NCBI RefSeq assembly: GCF_001816165.1
Contig: NZ_MDZC01000010.1
Location: 62,001-126,000, forward strand
DNA length: 64,000 nt
Source of the DNA: Hymenobacter glacialis
GTDB lineage: Bacteria > Bacteroidota > Bacteroidia > Cytophagales > Hymenobacteraceae
Direction of reading: 5' to 3'
Shown: one piece after another, positions 18,679-26,656 of the stretch
Layout: each line of letters begins with the position of its first letter
How positions within the stretch are numbered: position 1 is the first letter of the stretch
Made by a program: the position numbers and the translations under genes
Notes under the pieces: model-generated
Database searches by the model: none
What the model was told of the DNA's origin: nothing
The model's input: only the letters and a program-made list of their open reading frames with translations

Positions 18679-19044
18679 ATGATAGATAACGACGACCTGG
18701 ACGACGACTTGCTCGACGACGACGACAACTTGGACTCCTACGCCTCAAAAGGCGGCGCGGCCGCGCTGGGCAATACGGAGGACCGACTTTCGGCTAAATA
18801 CGCCGACTACCTGATGTGGACGGATACGGGTTCCACCCACGACGAAGCGCTGGACCTCGCCAACATGACCGAAGAGGAATTTGTGGAAGCCGAGCGGGCC
18901 GAAAATTCCGACCGCGGCGGTTTCACCAGCCTTGATGACGACGACGATGACTTCGCTGATGACGACGACGACGACGCCGACGAAGGCTACAGCAGCGGCC
19001 GGCGCAACAGCCGCGGCTCCAGCTTCGACAGCGACGACTACTAA
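18679..19044 (+). CDS. Small, extremely Asp-rich hypothetical protein
   Basis: A 121-residue protein with aspartate runs at both ends: the first 20 residues include DDLDDDLLDDDDN, and the last 40 include runs of six aspartates, followed by a serine- and arginine-rich tail. The middle (about 24-78, including GNTEDRLSAKYADYLMWTDTG) has ordinary composition with predicted helices and could be the folded part. No signal peptide is seen, so it is probably cytoplasmic. I do not recognise a family. A TATCTTCG 49 bases upstream (18623-18630) is one base off the -7 consensus. The gene is followed by a perfect 62-base palindrome. Confidence 0.75.
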   Translation: MIDNDDLDDDLLDDDDNLDSYASKGGAAALGNTEDRLSAKYADYLMWTDTGSTHDEALDLANMTEEEFVEAERAENSDRGGFTSLDDDDDDFADDDDDDADEGYSSGRRNSRGSSFDSDDY

Positions 19045-19064
19045 GCTACGCACCCCAAAACACC

Positions 19065-19126
19065 CGAACACGAAACCAAAAAAGCCCGTCTGCAGCTGCA
19101 GACGGGCTTTTTTGGTTTCGTGTTCG
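19065..19126. terminator. Perfect 62-base palindrome, bidirectional terminator
   Basis: 19065-19094 and 19097-19126 are exact reverse complements, with self-complementary GC at the centre. The hairpin has a GC-rich core (AGCCCGTCTGCAG) flanked by A6 on the left and T6 on the right, the form of a rho-independent terminator in both directions. It lies between the convergent genes at 18679 and 19221. Confidence 0.85.
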
Positions 19127-19220
19127 CAATACAAGAGGCGTAAGCGAGAATTAATTGGATGCCCGATAGCCCAGCGAGGTATCGCCTGCCTCCCGGCAAC
19201 TGCTACCGAGCACCTACCCT

Positions 19221-20078
19221 TTATTTCCTGCCAAAAACCTGCTTAAGCAAGTCAGTGGTGCGGGCAGCGGGATTCTTACGAATCTTGCCTTCTTCTTTGG
19301 CCAACAGGATGAATAATCCATCTACTGCCTTCTGGGTGGTGTAGGCCGTGAGGTCGGTCTGCACGGGCGTCATAAGCGGAATGCGATTGTACTGGCTTGT
19401 CATCCTGGCGTAGGCCTTACCAGCCCCTACCTGGTCGATGGCGGCGCTGATGTCGGGCTGGAACGCGGCAATGAGCTGGGCCTCGGTAGACCTGCGCAGG
19501 AACTGGGTGGCCGCATCGGTGGAGCTGCTGGTAACCAGGGTCAGGGCATCGGTGATGCTGATGTTGGCCAGGGCGTTGAGGAAAATATCCTTGGCCTTGG
19601 GAGCGGCGGCTTCGGCGGCCCGGTTGAGCTGGGTTTCGAAGGTGCCAATCAGCGTATTCATGCCCGGAAACCTGCTCAGGGTGGTTTTCATCAGGATGGC
19701 ATCCTCGGGGAAAGGAATATGGATGTCGTCGTTGGTATTGAAGCCATCGGGCTCGGAGGCGAACTGCACCGCCTTCAGAATGCCTTTGTTCAGGGCTTCT
19801 TTGATGCCGGCGCTGGCCTGCGACTCGGTGAGGGGCGCGGGTGGCGGCGTGGCGGCGGCAGCTCTGGCAGCAGCGGCATCGGCGGCAGCCGCGTTGGCAG
19901 CAGCCGTCTTAGCAGCAGCGGCTTTGGTGGCAGCGGCTTTCTTGGCGGCGGCGGTCCTGGCCGCGGCGGCTTTGGTGGCGGCCGCTTTCTTGGCGGCAGT
20001 GGTTTGGGCGTGGGCGGCGGGGGCCGCAGTGGCCAGCAGGCCAGCCACCAGCAGGGCGCTGGCAATTCGAGTTAACAT
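19221..20078 (-). CDS. Secreted DUF4197 protein with an Ala/Lys repeat linker
   Basis: A 285-residue protein. A signal peptide ends near AAHAQ (25). Residues about 26-75 are low-complexity alanine-rich repeats built from AAKKAAATKAAAA-like units, like a histone H1 tail. The DUF4197 domain (about 85-285) follows, with LTESQASAGIKEALNKGI, FPEDAILMKTTLSRFPGM and ITDALTLVTSSSTDAATQFL. DUF4197 proteins are periplasmic or lipid-linked and of unknown function. The repeat is more basic at its start and loses lysine toward its end. It is divergent from cinA, with a -7 element 89 bases upstream. Confidence 0.85.
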   Translation of the reverse strand: MLTRIASALLVAGLLATAAPAAHAQTTAAKKAAATKAAAARTAAAKKAAATKAAAAKTAAANAAAADAAAARAAAATPPPAPLTESQASAGIKEALNKGILKAVQFASEPDGFNTNDDIHIPFPEDAILMKTTLSRFPGMNTLIGTFETQLNRAAEAAAPKAKDIFLNALANISITDALTLVTSSSTDAATQFLRRSTEAQLIAAFQPDISAAIDQVGAGKAYARMTSQYNRIPLMTPVQTDLTAYTTQKAVDGLFILLAKEEGKIRKNPAARTTDLLKQVFGRK

Positions 20079-20166
20079 GGAATAAACTACTGCGACGGGA
20101 AAACCGGATGGCCCCTGTGGCTGTCCTTGGACCGCCGCGTGTGCAAATTGAAGACAATTTTGCGGC

Positions 20167-20174
20167 CAAACCTA
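20167..20174 (-). promoter_or_regulatory. -7 promoter element (TAGGTTTG) for the DUF4197 gene
   Basis: An exact TAnnTTTG on the minus strand, with its last base 89 bases upstream of the ATG at 20078. On the plus strand a poorer element, TATTTTCA (20173-20180), overlaps it and could serve cinA. Confidence 0.4.
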
Positions 20175-20190
20175 TTTTCAGCTCCCCCAT

Positions 20191-21498
20191 ATGCCCTCCC
20201 CTGCCCCAATTAGCCACTTTTCCGATACGCCCATTCACCTTACCGCGCCGCCGGACGTTGAAATAATGACCATTGGCGACGAGCTGCTATATGGTCAGGT
20301 TGTGGATACCAACTCGGCCTATATGGGGCAGGAATTGGGGAAAATCGGGCTGCGGGTGCGCCAAATATCGTCGGTGTCGGACCGGGCCGATGAAATGGCG
20401 GCGGCGCTGGACCTGGCCCGGCAGCGGGCCCAGGTAGTGCTCATCACCGGCGGCCTGGGCCCCACCAAAGACGACCTGACCAAGCACGTGCTGGCCCGCT
20501 ACTTTGGCACCGAGCTGGTGATGCACGAGCCCACGCTGCACCACGTGGAGGAAATATTCCGCCGCTACGACCGGCCCATGCTCGACGCGAACCGCCAGCA
20601 GGCTCTGGTGCCCGCCAACTGCACGGTGCTGCACAACGCCGTGGGCACCGCGCCCGGCATGTGGTTCTACGACCAGGGAACCGTGTTTGTGAGCATGCCC
20701 GGCGTGCCCTTCGAAATGAAACGCCTGATGACCGACCACGTGCTGCCCCGCCTGCAGGCGCAATACGATTTGGCCCCCATCGAGCACGTGGTGGTGATGA
20801 CCGCCGGCCTGGGCGAATCATTCCTGGCCGCCAAAATAGCGGATTGGGAGGACGCCCTGCCCCCCAACATCAAACTGGCCTACCTGCCCAGCTTCGGCGC
20901 CGTGCGCCTGCGCCTAACCGGCACCGCCGACGGCCTGCCCGACCTGCGCGGCCGCATGCTGGCCCTGCTGCCAGTGCTGCGTGAGCGCATCGGCGAGTAC
21001 ATTTTTGCGGAAGAAGAAACCACCCTGGAGGCCGCCATCGGCAAATTGCTGACCGCCCAGAACCTGACCGTGGGCACGGCCGAAAGCTGCACGGGCGGCC
21101 TCGTGGCGCATCGGCTCACGGGCGTGCCGGGCAGCTCGGCGTATTTCCGGGGTAGCATCGTGGCCTACCACAACGACATTAAGCAGCAGGAGTTGGGCGT
21201 AAAGTCCGAAACGCTGGCGCAGTTTGGAGCCGTGAGCGAGGCCACCGTGCGCGAGATGGCCGAAGGAGCCCGCCTGCGCCTGGGCGTGGACGTGGCCGTG
21301 GCCACCAGCGGCATAGCCGGTCCCGGCGGCGCCACCGGCACCAAAAAGGTGGGCACCGTGTGCCTGGCCTACGCCGATGCCACCCAGACCATCAGCAAAG
21401 AGTACGTGCTGGACCGCGGCCGGGCCCTCAACGTGGAATACGCCGCCCAGTCGCTACTCACCCTGCTGCATCAGCAGCTGGCTCAGAAGCAGGTGTAA
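20191..21498 (+). CDS. cinA: CinA family competence/damage-inducible protein
   Basis: A 435-residue cytoplasmic protein. The N-terminal domain is MoeA/MogA-like (EIMTIGDELLYGQVVDTN, then VLITGGLGPTKDDLT). The C-terminal domain is the CinA amidohydrolase (about 275-430), with GTAESCTGGLVAHRLTGVPGSS and ATSGIAGPGGATGTKKVGTV. Family members act as NMN deamidase and/or ADP-ribose pyrophosphatase in NAD recycling, which fits the conserved C-terminal serine and lysine. Start ATG is at 20191. The first 20 residues are non-conserved, and a start closer to EIMTIGDE cannot be excluded. Confidence 0.93.
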   Translation: MPSPAPISHFSDTPIHLTAPPDVEIMTIGDELLYGQVVDTNSAYMGQELGKIGLRVRQISSVSDRADEMAAALDLARQRAQVVLITGGLGPTKDDLTKHVLARYFGTELVMHEPTLHHVEEIFRRYDRPMLDANRQQALVPANCTVLHNAVGTAPGMWFYDQGTVFVSMPGVPFEMKRLMTDHVLPRLQAQYDLAPIEHVVVMTAGLGESFLAAKIADWEDALPPNIKLAYLPSFGAVRLRLTGTADGLPDLRGRMLALLPVLRERIGEYIFAEEETTLEAAIGKLLTAQNLTVGTAESCTGGLVAHRLTGVPGSSAYFRGSIVAYHNDIKQQELGVKSETLAQFGAVSEATVREMAEGARLRLGVDVAVATSGIAGPGGATGTKKVGTVCLAYADATQTISKEYVLDRGRALNVEYAAQSLLTLLHQQLAQKQV

Positions 21499-21503
21499 GC
21501 CGT

Positions 21504-21580
21504 CATGCCGAGCGTAGCCGAGGCATCTCGCGTGCTTCGTTAGACGGTGCGAGCGAGATGCCTCGGCTGCGCTCGGCATA
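21504..21580. repeat. Dispersed hairpin repeat, copy 1 (after cinA)
   Basis: Arms 21506-21531 and 21553-21578 are complementary apart from one or two positions, with a 21-base loop. The core TGCCGAGCGTAGCCGAGGCA is a variant of the GTCATGCTGAGCGCAGC family seen five more times in this window. It begins 5 bases after the cinA stop. Confidence 0.8.
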
Positions 21581-21618
21581 ACAAAACGCAATACGGCTAC
21601 TCTTGCACGACTCCCTAA

Positions 21619-21660
21619 AAGCAACGGCCCCGGTTCCAATTGGAACCGGGGCCGTTGCTT
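21619..21660. terminator. Perfect 42-base palindrome between cinA and ribBA
   Basis: 21619-21639 and 21640-21660 are exact reverse complements without a loop. The GC-rich stem (CAACGGCCCCGG) is flanked by short A and T runs. It lies between the convergent genes cinA and ribBA and fits a bidirectional terminator. Confidence 0.8.
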
Positions 21661-21683
21661 TATGCAATTGTAGTTTCTAATAC

Positions 21684-22913
21684 CTACGCCACTTTGGGCT
21701 GGTCGCTGGGCAGCTTGCGCATTATTTCGTGGCCCATCTTGTCGCGCTTGGTGGTCAGGTAAGCCTCGTTGTGCGGGTTGGAGTCGATTTCGATGGGCAG
21801 CGTGTCCACTATTATCAGGCCGTAGCCCACAAGGCCCGTGCGCTTGCGCGGGTTGTTGGTAAGCAGACGCATTTCCGTGATGCCAAGGTCGCGCAGGATT
21901 TGGGCGCCCACGCCGTAGTCGCGCTCGTCGCTCTTGAAACCTAGCTCTTCGTTGGCCTGCACGGTGTCGCGGCCCTGCTCCTGGAGCTTGTAGGCTTTGA
22001 GCTTGTTGATGAGGCCGATGCCGCGGCCTTCCTGGTTCATGTACACGACCACGCCGCGGCCTTCGCGCTCAATCTGGCGCATGGCCTGGTGCAGCTGCGG
22101 GCCGCAGTCGCAGCGGCAGGAACCGAAAATGTCGCCGGTCACGCAGGAGCTGTGCACGCGCACCAGCACCGGCTCGGAGCCGCTGATGTCGCCCTTCACC
22201 AGGGCGAGGTGCTGCACGCCGTTGCTGCGCTGGGTATAGGCGTACAGGTCGAAATCGCCCCACTCGGTGGGCATTTTCACGGAAATGTCGCGGTGAATCA
22301 GGCTCTCGTGCGCCAGGCGGAACTTGATAAGGTCTTGCACTGAAATCAGCTTCAGGTCCCACTTCTTGGCCACGATTTCAAGGTCGGGCAGGCGCGCCAT
22401 CTCGCCGTCTTCCTTTAGAATTTCAACCAGCACTCCGGCGGGCTCAAACCCAGCCAGACGGGCCAGGTCTACGGCTGCTTCGGTGTGGCCGGCGCGGCGG
22501 AGCACGCCTTCTTTGCGGGCTTTGAGGGGGAAGATGTGGCCCGGCTTGCCCAGTTCTTCGGGCTTGGTGGCGGGGTCGATGAGGGCCAGAATGGTCTTGC
22601 TGCGGTCGGAAGCGGATATGCCGGTGGTCACGCCGTTCTTCAGCAAGTCCACCGATACCGTGAAAGGCGTGGCGTGCAGGGCAGTGTTGTAGCCCACCAT
22701 CAGGTCCAGGCCCAACTCTTCGCAGCGTTGCTCGGGCAGGGAGGCGCACACCAAGCCCCGGCCGTGGGTGGCCATAAAATTGATGATTTCCGGGGTGGCG
22801 CACTGCGCGGCGCAAATGAAGTCGCCTTCGTTTTCGCGGTCTTCGTCGTCAACAACAATAACAACCTTGCCCGCGCGGATGTCGGCAATGGCGGATTCGA
22901 TGGTATCAAGCAT
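21684..22913 (-). CDS. ribBA: Bifunctional 3,4-dihydroxy-2-butanone-4-phosphate synthase / GTP cyclohydrolase II
   Basis: A 409-residue cytoplasmic enzyme for the two entry reactions of riboflavin synthesis. Residues 1 to about 205 are RibB, with the acidic loop [14 protein letters not shown] and [13 protein letters not shown]. The second half is RibA, with the three zinc cysteines in [18 protein letters not shown] and the GTP site [15 protein letters not shown] place the start at ATG 22913 ([16 protein letters not shown]). A longer open frame upstream overlaps the glycosyltransferase stop and lacks family resemblance. No FMN riboswitch is visible in the 64-base gap upstream, so it is probably transcribed with the two glycosyltransferases. 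Confidence 0.95.
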   Translation of the reverse strand: MLDTIESAIADIRAGKVVIVVDDEDRENEGDFICAAQCATPEIINFMATHGRGLVCASLPEQRCEELGLDLMVGYNTALHATPFTVSVDLLKNGVTTGISASDRSKTILALIDPATKPEELGKPGHIFPLKARKEGVLRRAGHTEAAVDLARLAGFEPAGVLVEILKEDGEMARLPDLEIVAKKWDLKLISVQDLIKFRLAHESLIHRDISVKMPTEWGDFDLYAYTQRSNGVQHLALVKGDISGSEPVLVRVHSSCVTGDIFGSCRCDCGPQLHQAMRQIEREGRGVVVYMNQEGRGIGLINKLKAYKLQEQGRDTVQANEELGFKSDERDYGVGAQILRDLGITEMRLLTNNPRKRTGLVGYGLIIVDTLPIEIDSNPHNEAYLTTKRDKMGHEIMRKLPSDQPKVA

Positions 22914-22977
22914 GGGTGGGGATATTTCGGGACATAACAGCGGCAGCCGGTGCAAAGTTAGCCCACCCCGCGGGTCC

Positions 22978-24147
22978 TCACCCAAACAGGGCGTTGAGGC
23001 GGGAGGTGGCGGCGGCCCAATTGTAGCTGTTCTTTACAAAGTCCAGCCCGCGGGTAGCTAGCTGCGCGGCCCCGGCCGAGTCGTCTAACAGCGTGCTGAT
23101 GGCGTCGGCCAGGGCCGCACCGCCTTCGGCCACGCAGAGCTGCTCCCCGCTGCTACCGCCCAGCGCATTATTGGCCAGGGGCGTGGTCACGCAGGGCAGC
23201 TGCATGGCCATGGCTTCCAGCAGCTTGTTTTGCAGGCCCGTGCCCACCCGCATAGGGGCCACAAATACCCGGGCCGCCGCGTAGGCCGCCCGAATATCCG
23301 GCACCCAGCCACTTACTTCGACCTGCGCCGAGGCCAGCGCCTGCACCCGGGGCGCGGGCGTGGTGCCGGCAATGAGCAGCCGTGCCGCCGGATGCCGGGC
23401 GCGCACCAACGGCATTATTTCTTCAGCTAGAAAGCAGGCGGCGTCCACGTTGGGGTGGTAGCCCATGTTACCGCAAAACAGCACATCGTACTGCTTACGG
23501 GCTAAAGGCTGAGGCTGGAAGAATTCGGTGTCAATGCCATTCAGCACGATGCTCACCTCGTTGCGCCGGGGGTGCTGAATGAGTTGCCGGTCCTGGTCGC
23601 TGATGATGGTGTGGTGCTGAAACCAGCCAAACGCTTCCGCCTCGTACTGCTGCAGGCGCTGGGCTTCGAGGGCCAGCACGGGGCGCTGCCACCAGGGAGC
23701 CTGGGTGGCCCGGCGCGCCATACCCGCCGATAGCACATCCATGTAATCCAGCGTCATGGGCAGGCGGCCGACCTGCGGCCGCAGGTATTCGGCCATGCGA
23801 ATAAGCTGGCAGTAGATGTGCTCCGGCTTAAAGGCGGCAATCAACTCATCCAGCTGCCGCTGGGCGGCGGCATCGTAGAAATACCCCACCTGCAGCGGCC
23901 GGCCCGTGGCCAAGGCTTTGGCCATGTTGAGGGCTATGCCCGGCCGGTGCAGCCGGTGCACCACCACGCCGCCCCGGTAGAACGGCCGCACGGCAGCATC
24001 ACCCTCGGCGGATACTTCCTCATCAGACAGCGCGAAAAGGGCAATTTCGTGGCGAGTGGCCAGGTAGCGCAGCTGGTGGTAGGCACGCAGCTTGTCGCCC
24101 TTGTCGAGCGGATACGGGAAACGCGAAAGCAGCACCAGCAGCCTCAT
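22978..24147 (-). CDS. Glycosyltransferase, GT4 type
   Basis: A 389-residue GT-B fold enzyme. The N-terminal half has [20 protein letters not shown] and a donor-independent Rossmann fold. The C-terminal half has [21 protein letters not shown] and [26 protein letters not shown], with the E-x7-E type acidic pair of GT4 enzymes. This is the pattern of sugar transferases used in exopolysaccharide or O-antigen synthesis. Sugar donor and acceptor are unknown. Its start codon overlaps the stop of the next glycosyltransferase gene upstream by 4 bases (ATGA), so the two are translationally coupled. Confidence 0.9.
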   Translation of the reverse strand: MRLLVLLSRFPYPLDKGDKLRAYHQLRYLATRHEIALFALSDEEVSAEGDAAVRPFYRGGVVVHRLHRPGIALNMAKALATGRPLQVGYFYDAAAQRQLDELIAAFKPEHIYCQLIRMAEYLRPQVGRLPMTLDYMDVLSAGMARRATQAPWWQRPVLALEAQRLQQYEAEAFGWFQHHTIISDQDRQLIQHPRRNEVSIVLNGIDTEFFQPQPLARKQYDVLFCGNMGYHPNVDAACFLAEEIMPLVRARHPAARLLIAGTTPAPRVQALASAQVEVSGWVPDIRAAYAAARVFVAPMRVGTGLQNKLLEAMAMQLPCVTTPLANNALGGSSGEQLCVAEGGAALADAISTLLDDSAGAAQLATRGLDFVKNSYNWAAATSRLNALFG

Positions 24148-25400
24148 GCGGGCGGGGAATGCGCGGGCGTGCCGGCCGGGGCCGGCAGCAGCAGTCGCTG
24201 GTACAAGGCCTCAAACTGCGCCACCACCCGGCGGTTGTCGTAGACGTCGGTGGCGGTGCGGGCCGCTTCGGCGCCAATGCGCGTCAGGTCGAGTTCGCCG
24301 CGCGCCCAGGCCCGTAGGGTCTGTAGCCAGGCGGCGGCGCCGTCGCGCAGCAGCAGGTTCTGCCCATCGTGCGCGGCAATGCCTTCGGCCCCCAGGCTGG
24401 TACTGAGAATGGCCTTGCCCAGGGTCATGCCCTCGATGATTTTGACGCGCATGCCGCCCCCGCTGAGCAGGGGCACCAGCATCAGCTCGTACTGCTGCAT
24501 AAAATCGGGTGCTGATTCCACGAAGCCCTGCACGAAGACGTTGTCGGTGCGCGGGGCCAGCAGGTGGGCCGGCGTGTTACGGCCGGCAATGTGCAGTTCC
24601 ACATCGGGCGCTTCGGCGTGGAAAATGGGCCACACTTCGCGCAAAAACCACTCGACGCCCTCCTGGTTGGGCAGCCAGTCGAGGGAGCCTATCATAAACA
24701 GCGTGCGCGGCCGGGCCCGGATGGCGGGGTCGGGCTGCACGCGGCTCAACTCGACGCCGGCGGGGATGAACACCACCGGCTCGGGGCAGTGCAGGGCCCG
24801 CAGGCGGGTAGCATCGCCGGGGGTGATGGCGGCCACGGCGTCGAACTGTCGCAGGTAGCGCCGCTCAAATGTTTCGAGCCTAGTGGCCAGGGTTTGCAGG
24901 AAAAACCGCTTTAGCGCGTTGGGTTCGCGCCGGGCCAGCATCTGCCAGATGGTGTATTCCACGTTGTGAGCCCGTAGCACCAGGGGTGGTACCCGAAAAT
25001 CGGCGCGGTGCTGGCGGCCCAGCAATTCGGCGTACCAGGCCACAAACGTGCCTTCCATCTGCACGATGTCCACTTTTTCGGTGCGTAGAATTTCCAATAG
25101 TGCCTCGCCCACTGCGGGGCTCATGAAGCGCTCCACGTTGTAGGGCTGGCGGCTGAAAAGCAGGTTTTTGAGCGCCTTGGCGGGAGCAATATCCGTGTTC
25201 ACGTCCACCAGCACCAGCCGCAAACCGGGGCCCAGGTGCGCAAGGGCATTGGCGGGCTGGCGGTGCTTGGGCGTGTTGATGGCCAGCAGCGTGACCTGGT
25301 GGCCGGCCTGCACCAGTCCGGCCGCCACATCGTACATGGCAATGGCGCCGCCGTCGTGGGGCGGAAACGGAACGCGCGGACAAAGCTGGAGGATGTGCAT
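24144..25400 (-). CDS. Glycosyltransferase, GT4 type
   Basis: A 418-residue GT-B fold enzyme related to its neighbour, with MHILQLCPRVPFPPHDGGAI at the N-terminus, IGSLDWLPNQEGVEWFLREV at the start of the donor-binding half, and VPLLSGGGMRVKIIEGMTLGKAILST with the conserved acidic residues. The two genes share the same layout and probably arose by duplication or work in series on one glycan. It ends four bases inside the next glycosyltransferase. Upstream lies an AT-rich mirrored repeat. Confidence 0.9.
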   Translation of the reverse strand: MHILQLCPRVPFPPHDGGAIAMYDVAAGLVQAGHQVTLLAINTPKHRQPANALAHLGPGLRLVLVDVNTDIAPAKALKNLLFSRQPYNVERFMSPAVGEALLEILRTEKVDIVQMEGTFVAWYAELLGRQHRADFRVPPLVLRAHNVEYTIWQMLARREPNALKRFFLQTLATRLETFERRYLRQFDAVAAITPGDATRLRALHCPEPVVFIPAGVELSRVQPDPAIRARPRTLFMIGSLDWLPNQEGVEWFLREVWPIFHAEAPDVELHIAGRNTPAHLLAPRTDNVFVQGFVESAPDFMQQYELMLVPLLSGGGMRVKIIEGMTLGKAILSTSLGAEGIAAHDGQNLLLRDGAAAWLQTLRAWARGELDLTRIGAEAARTATDVYDNRRVVAQFEALYQRLLLPAPAGTPAHSPPA

Positions 25401-25406
25401 TTGGTT

Positions 25407-25491
25407 GAATTATGAATTATAAATTTTGAGTAATGAATTATTCGGGGCGTATCGGCCAATTCATAATTCGTAACTCATCATTCATAATTCC
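25407..25491. repeat. AT-rich mirrored repeat (AATTATGA-type units) upstream of a glycosyltransferase gene
   Basis: The left part (25407-25445) has units such as GAATTATGAATTATAA. The right part (25456-25491) has the inverse CATAATTC units. It uses the same unit as the spacer at 16929-17013, about 8.4 kb away. It fills the gap between the potassium channel stop and the glycosyltransferase start. Confidence 0.75.
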
Positions 25492-25493
25492 CA

Positions 25494-26537
25494 CTAGAGC
25501 TGCCGGTACTGTACCTCAAAACTCTCAATTTGCGCTTCGCTGCCCAGCACGAGCAGCACATCGCCGGGCGCGGGCACATAGTCAGGCGAGGGACTGACCA
25601 GTAGGGAGCCGTTGTGCTGGCGCAGGCCGATGATGGTGGCGCCGGTGCGGGAACGGATGTCGAGCTCGCGAATGCTTTGGCCCTGCCGGTCCTGGCGAAT
25701 TTGCGCGTAGGACAGCTCTTCGAGCCGCAGCTTATCGGCGCTCAGGCCCGAAATCAGGTCGAGGAAGCGGATAACTTCGGGCCGCACCACCAGGTTGGCC
25801 ATGTGCGAGCCGCCAATTTCGTCGGGCATCACTACGGAGTTGGCCCCGGCCGAAATCAGCTTGCTTTCCGACGTTTTGTAGGAAGCGCGGGCAATAATGT
25901 TTAACCGCGAATTCAGGGCACGGGCCGAAAGGGCCACGAAGACGTTGTCGGCGTCGGAGGGCAGGGCCGTGATGAGAGCAGAGGCTCTGGCCACGCCGGC
26001 TTGTTGGAGCACGAGGTCGTTGGTGGCGTCGCCGAAAACTGCAAAGATGCGGCCTGTAGCCATGGGGTCTTCTTCGTTTTCTCCGTCGTTGAGGCTTTTG
26101 ATTAGCTGCTCGTCCTGCTCAATTACGACCACCCGCGCGCCGTTCATCACAAGGTCATGATGGGCTTTGCGGCCGTTGCGGCCAAAGCCACACAAAATTA
26201 CGTGCCCACTGAACCGCTTAATTTCCTGGTCTACCCGATACATCTTAAATATTTTACGCAGTTCACCGTCAAATATAAACGTGGAGAACACCGACACGAG
26301 GTACGCCACCACCACGAGGTTGTAGAGGATGTAGAACGAGACAAACAGCCGCCCCTCCTGCGAAAAGGTGTGAATTTCGCCAAAACCCACCGTGGCCACG
26401 GTGGTCACGGTCATGTAAAAGGCGTCGATAATGCCGTAGTTCTCCACCACTATAAAGCCCGTCATGCCAAACACCAGGCTCAGCACCGTGAGGATGAGGG
26501 CCAGCAGCAGGCGGTTGATGTCGAAGCGACTTAGCAT
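25494..26537 (-). CDS. Potassium channel with TrkA-N/TrkA-C (RCK) domains
   Basis: A 347-residue inner membrane channel subunit. Two membrane helices (about 9-32 and 64-90) frame the selectivity filter TVGFGE (49-54). A cytoplasmic Rossmann RCK domain follows, with HVILCGFGRNGRKAHHDLV (112-130), and then a TrkA-C domain near the C-terminus (IRELDIRSRTGATIIGL). The architecture is that of MthK/Kch-type ligand-gated K+ channels, where nucleotide or cation binding to RCK opens the pore. I choose ATG 26537, because the 25 codons further upstream that stay open look non-coding. On the same strand, two glycosyltransferase genes follow. Confidence 0.92.
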   Translation of the reverse strand: MLSRFDINRLLLALILTVLSLVFGMTGFIVVENYGIIDAFYMTVTTVATVGFGEIHTFSQEGRLFVSFYILYNLVVVAYLVSVFSTFIFDGELRKIFKMYRVDQEIKRFSGHVILCGFGRNGRKAHHDLVMNGARVVVIEQDEQLIKSLNDGENEEDPMATGRIFAVFGDATNDLVLQQAGVARASALITALPSDADNVFVALSARALNSRLNIIARASYKTSESKLISAGANSVVMPDEIGGSHMANLVVRPEVIRFLDLISGLSADKLRLEELSYAQIRQDRQGQSIRELDIRSRTGATIIGLRQHNGSLLVSPSPDYVPAPGDVLLVLGSEAQIESFEVQYRQL

Positions 26538-26656
26538 TTTTATTTTGGCACAAATCCGAAGCCGTTTTCCGAGAGGCGAGGCCCGCGGAAACCGGGCCGG
26601 CCGGTGCCACAAAGATGCGCAACGGCGGCTGACGTTCGGTTTTTATTAGAGAAGGA

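Noticed and set aside
22978..25400. The glycosyltransferase pair as a capsule locus or defence island
   Set aside because: Only two genes are present, with no Wzx, Wzy, export or nuclease genes nearby.
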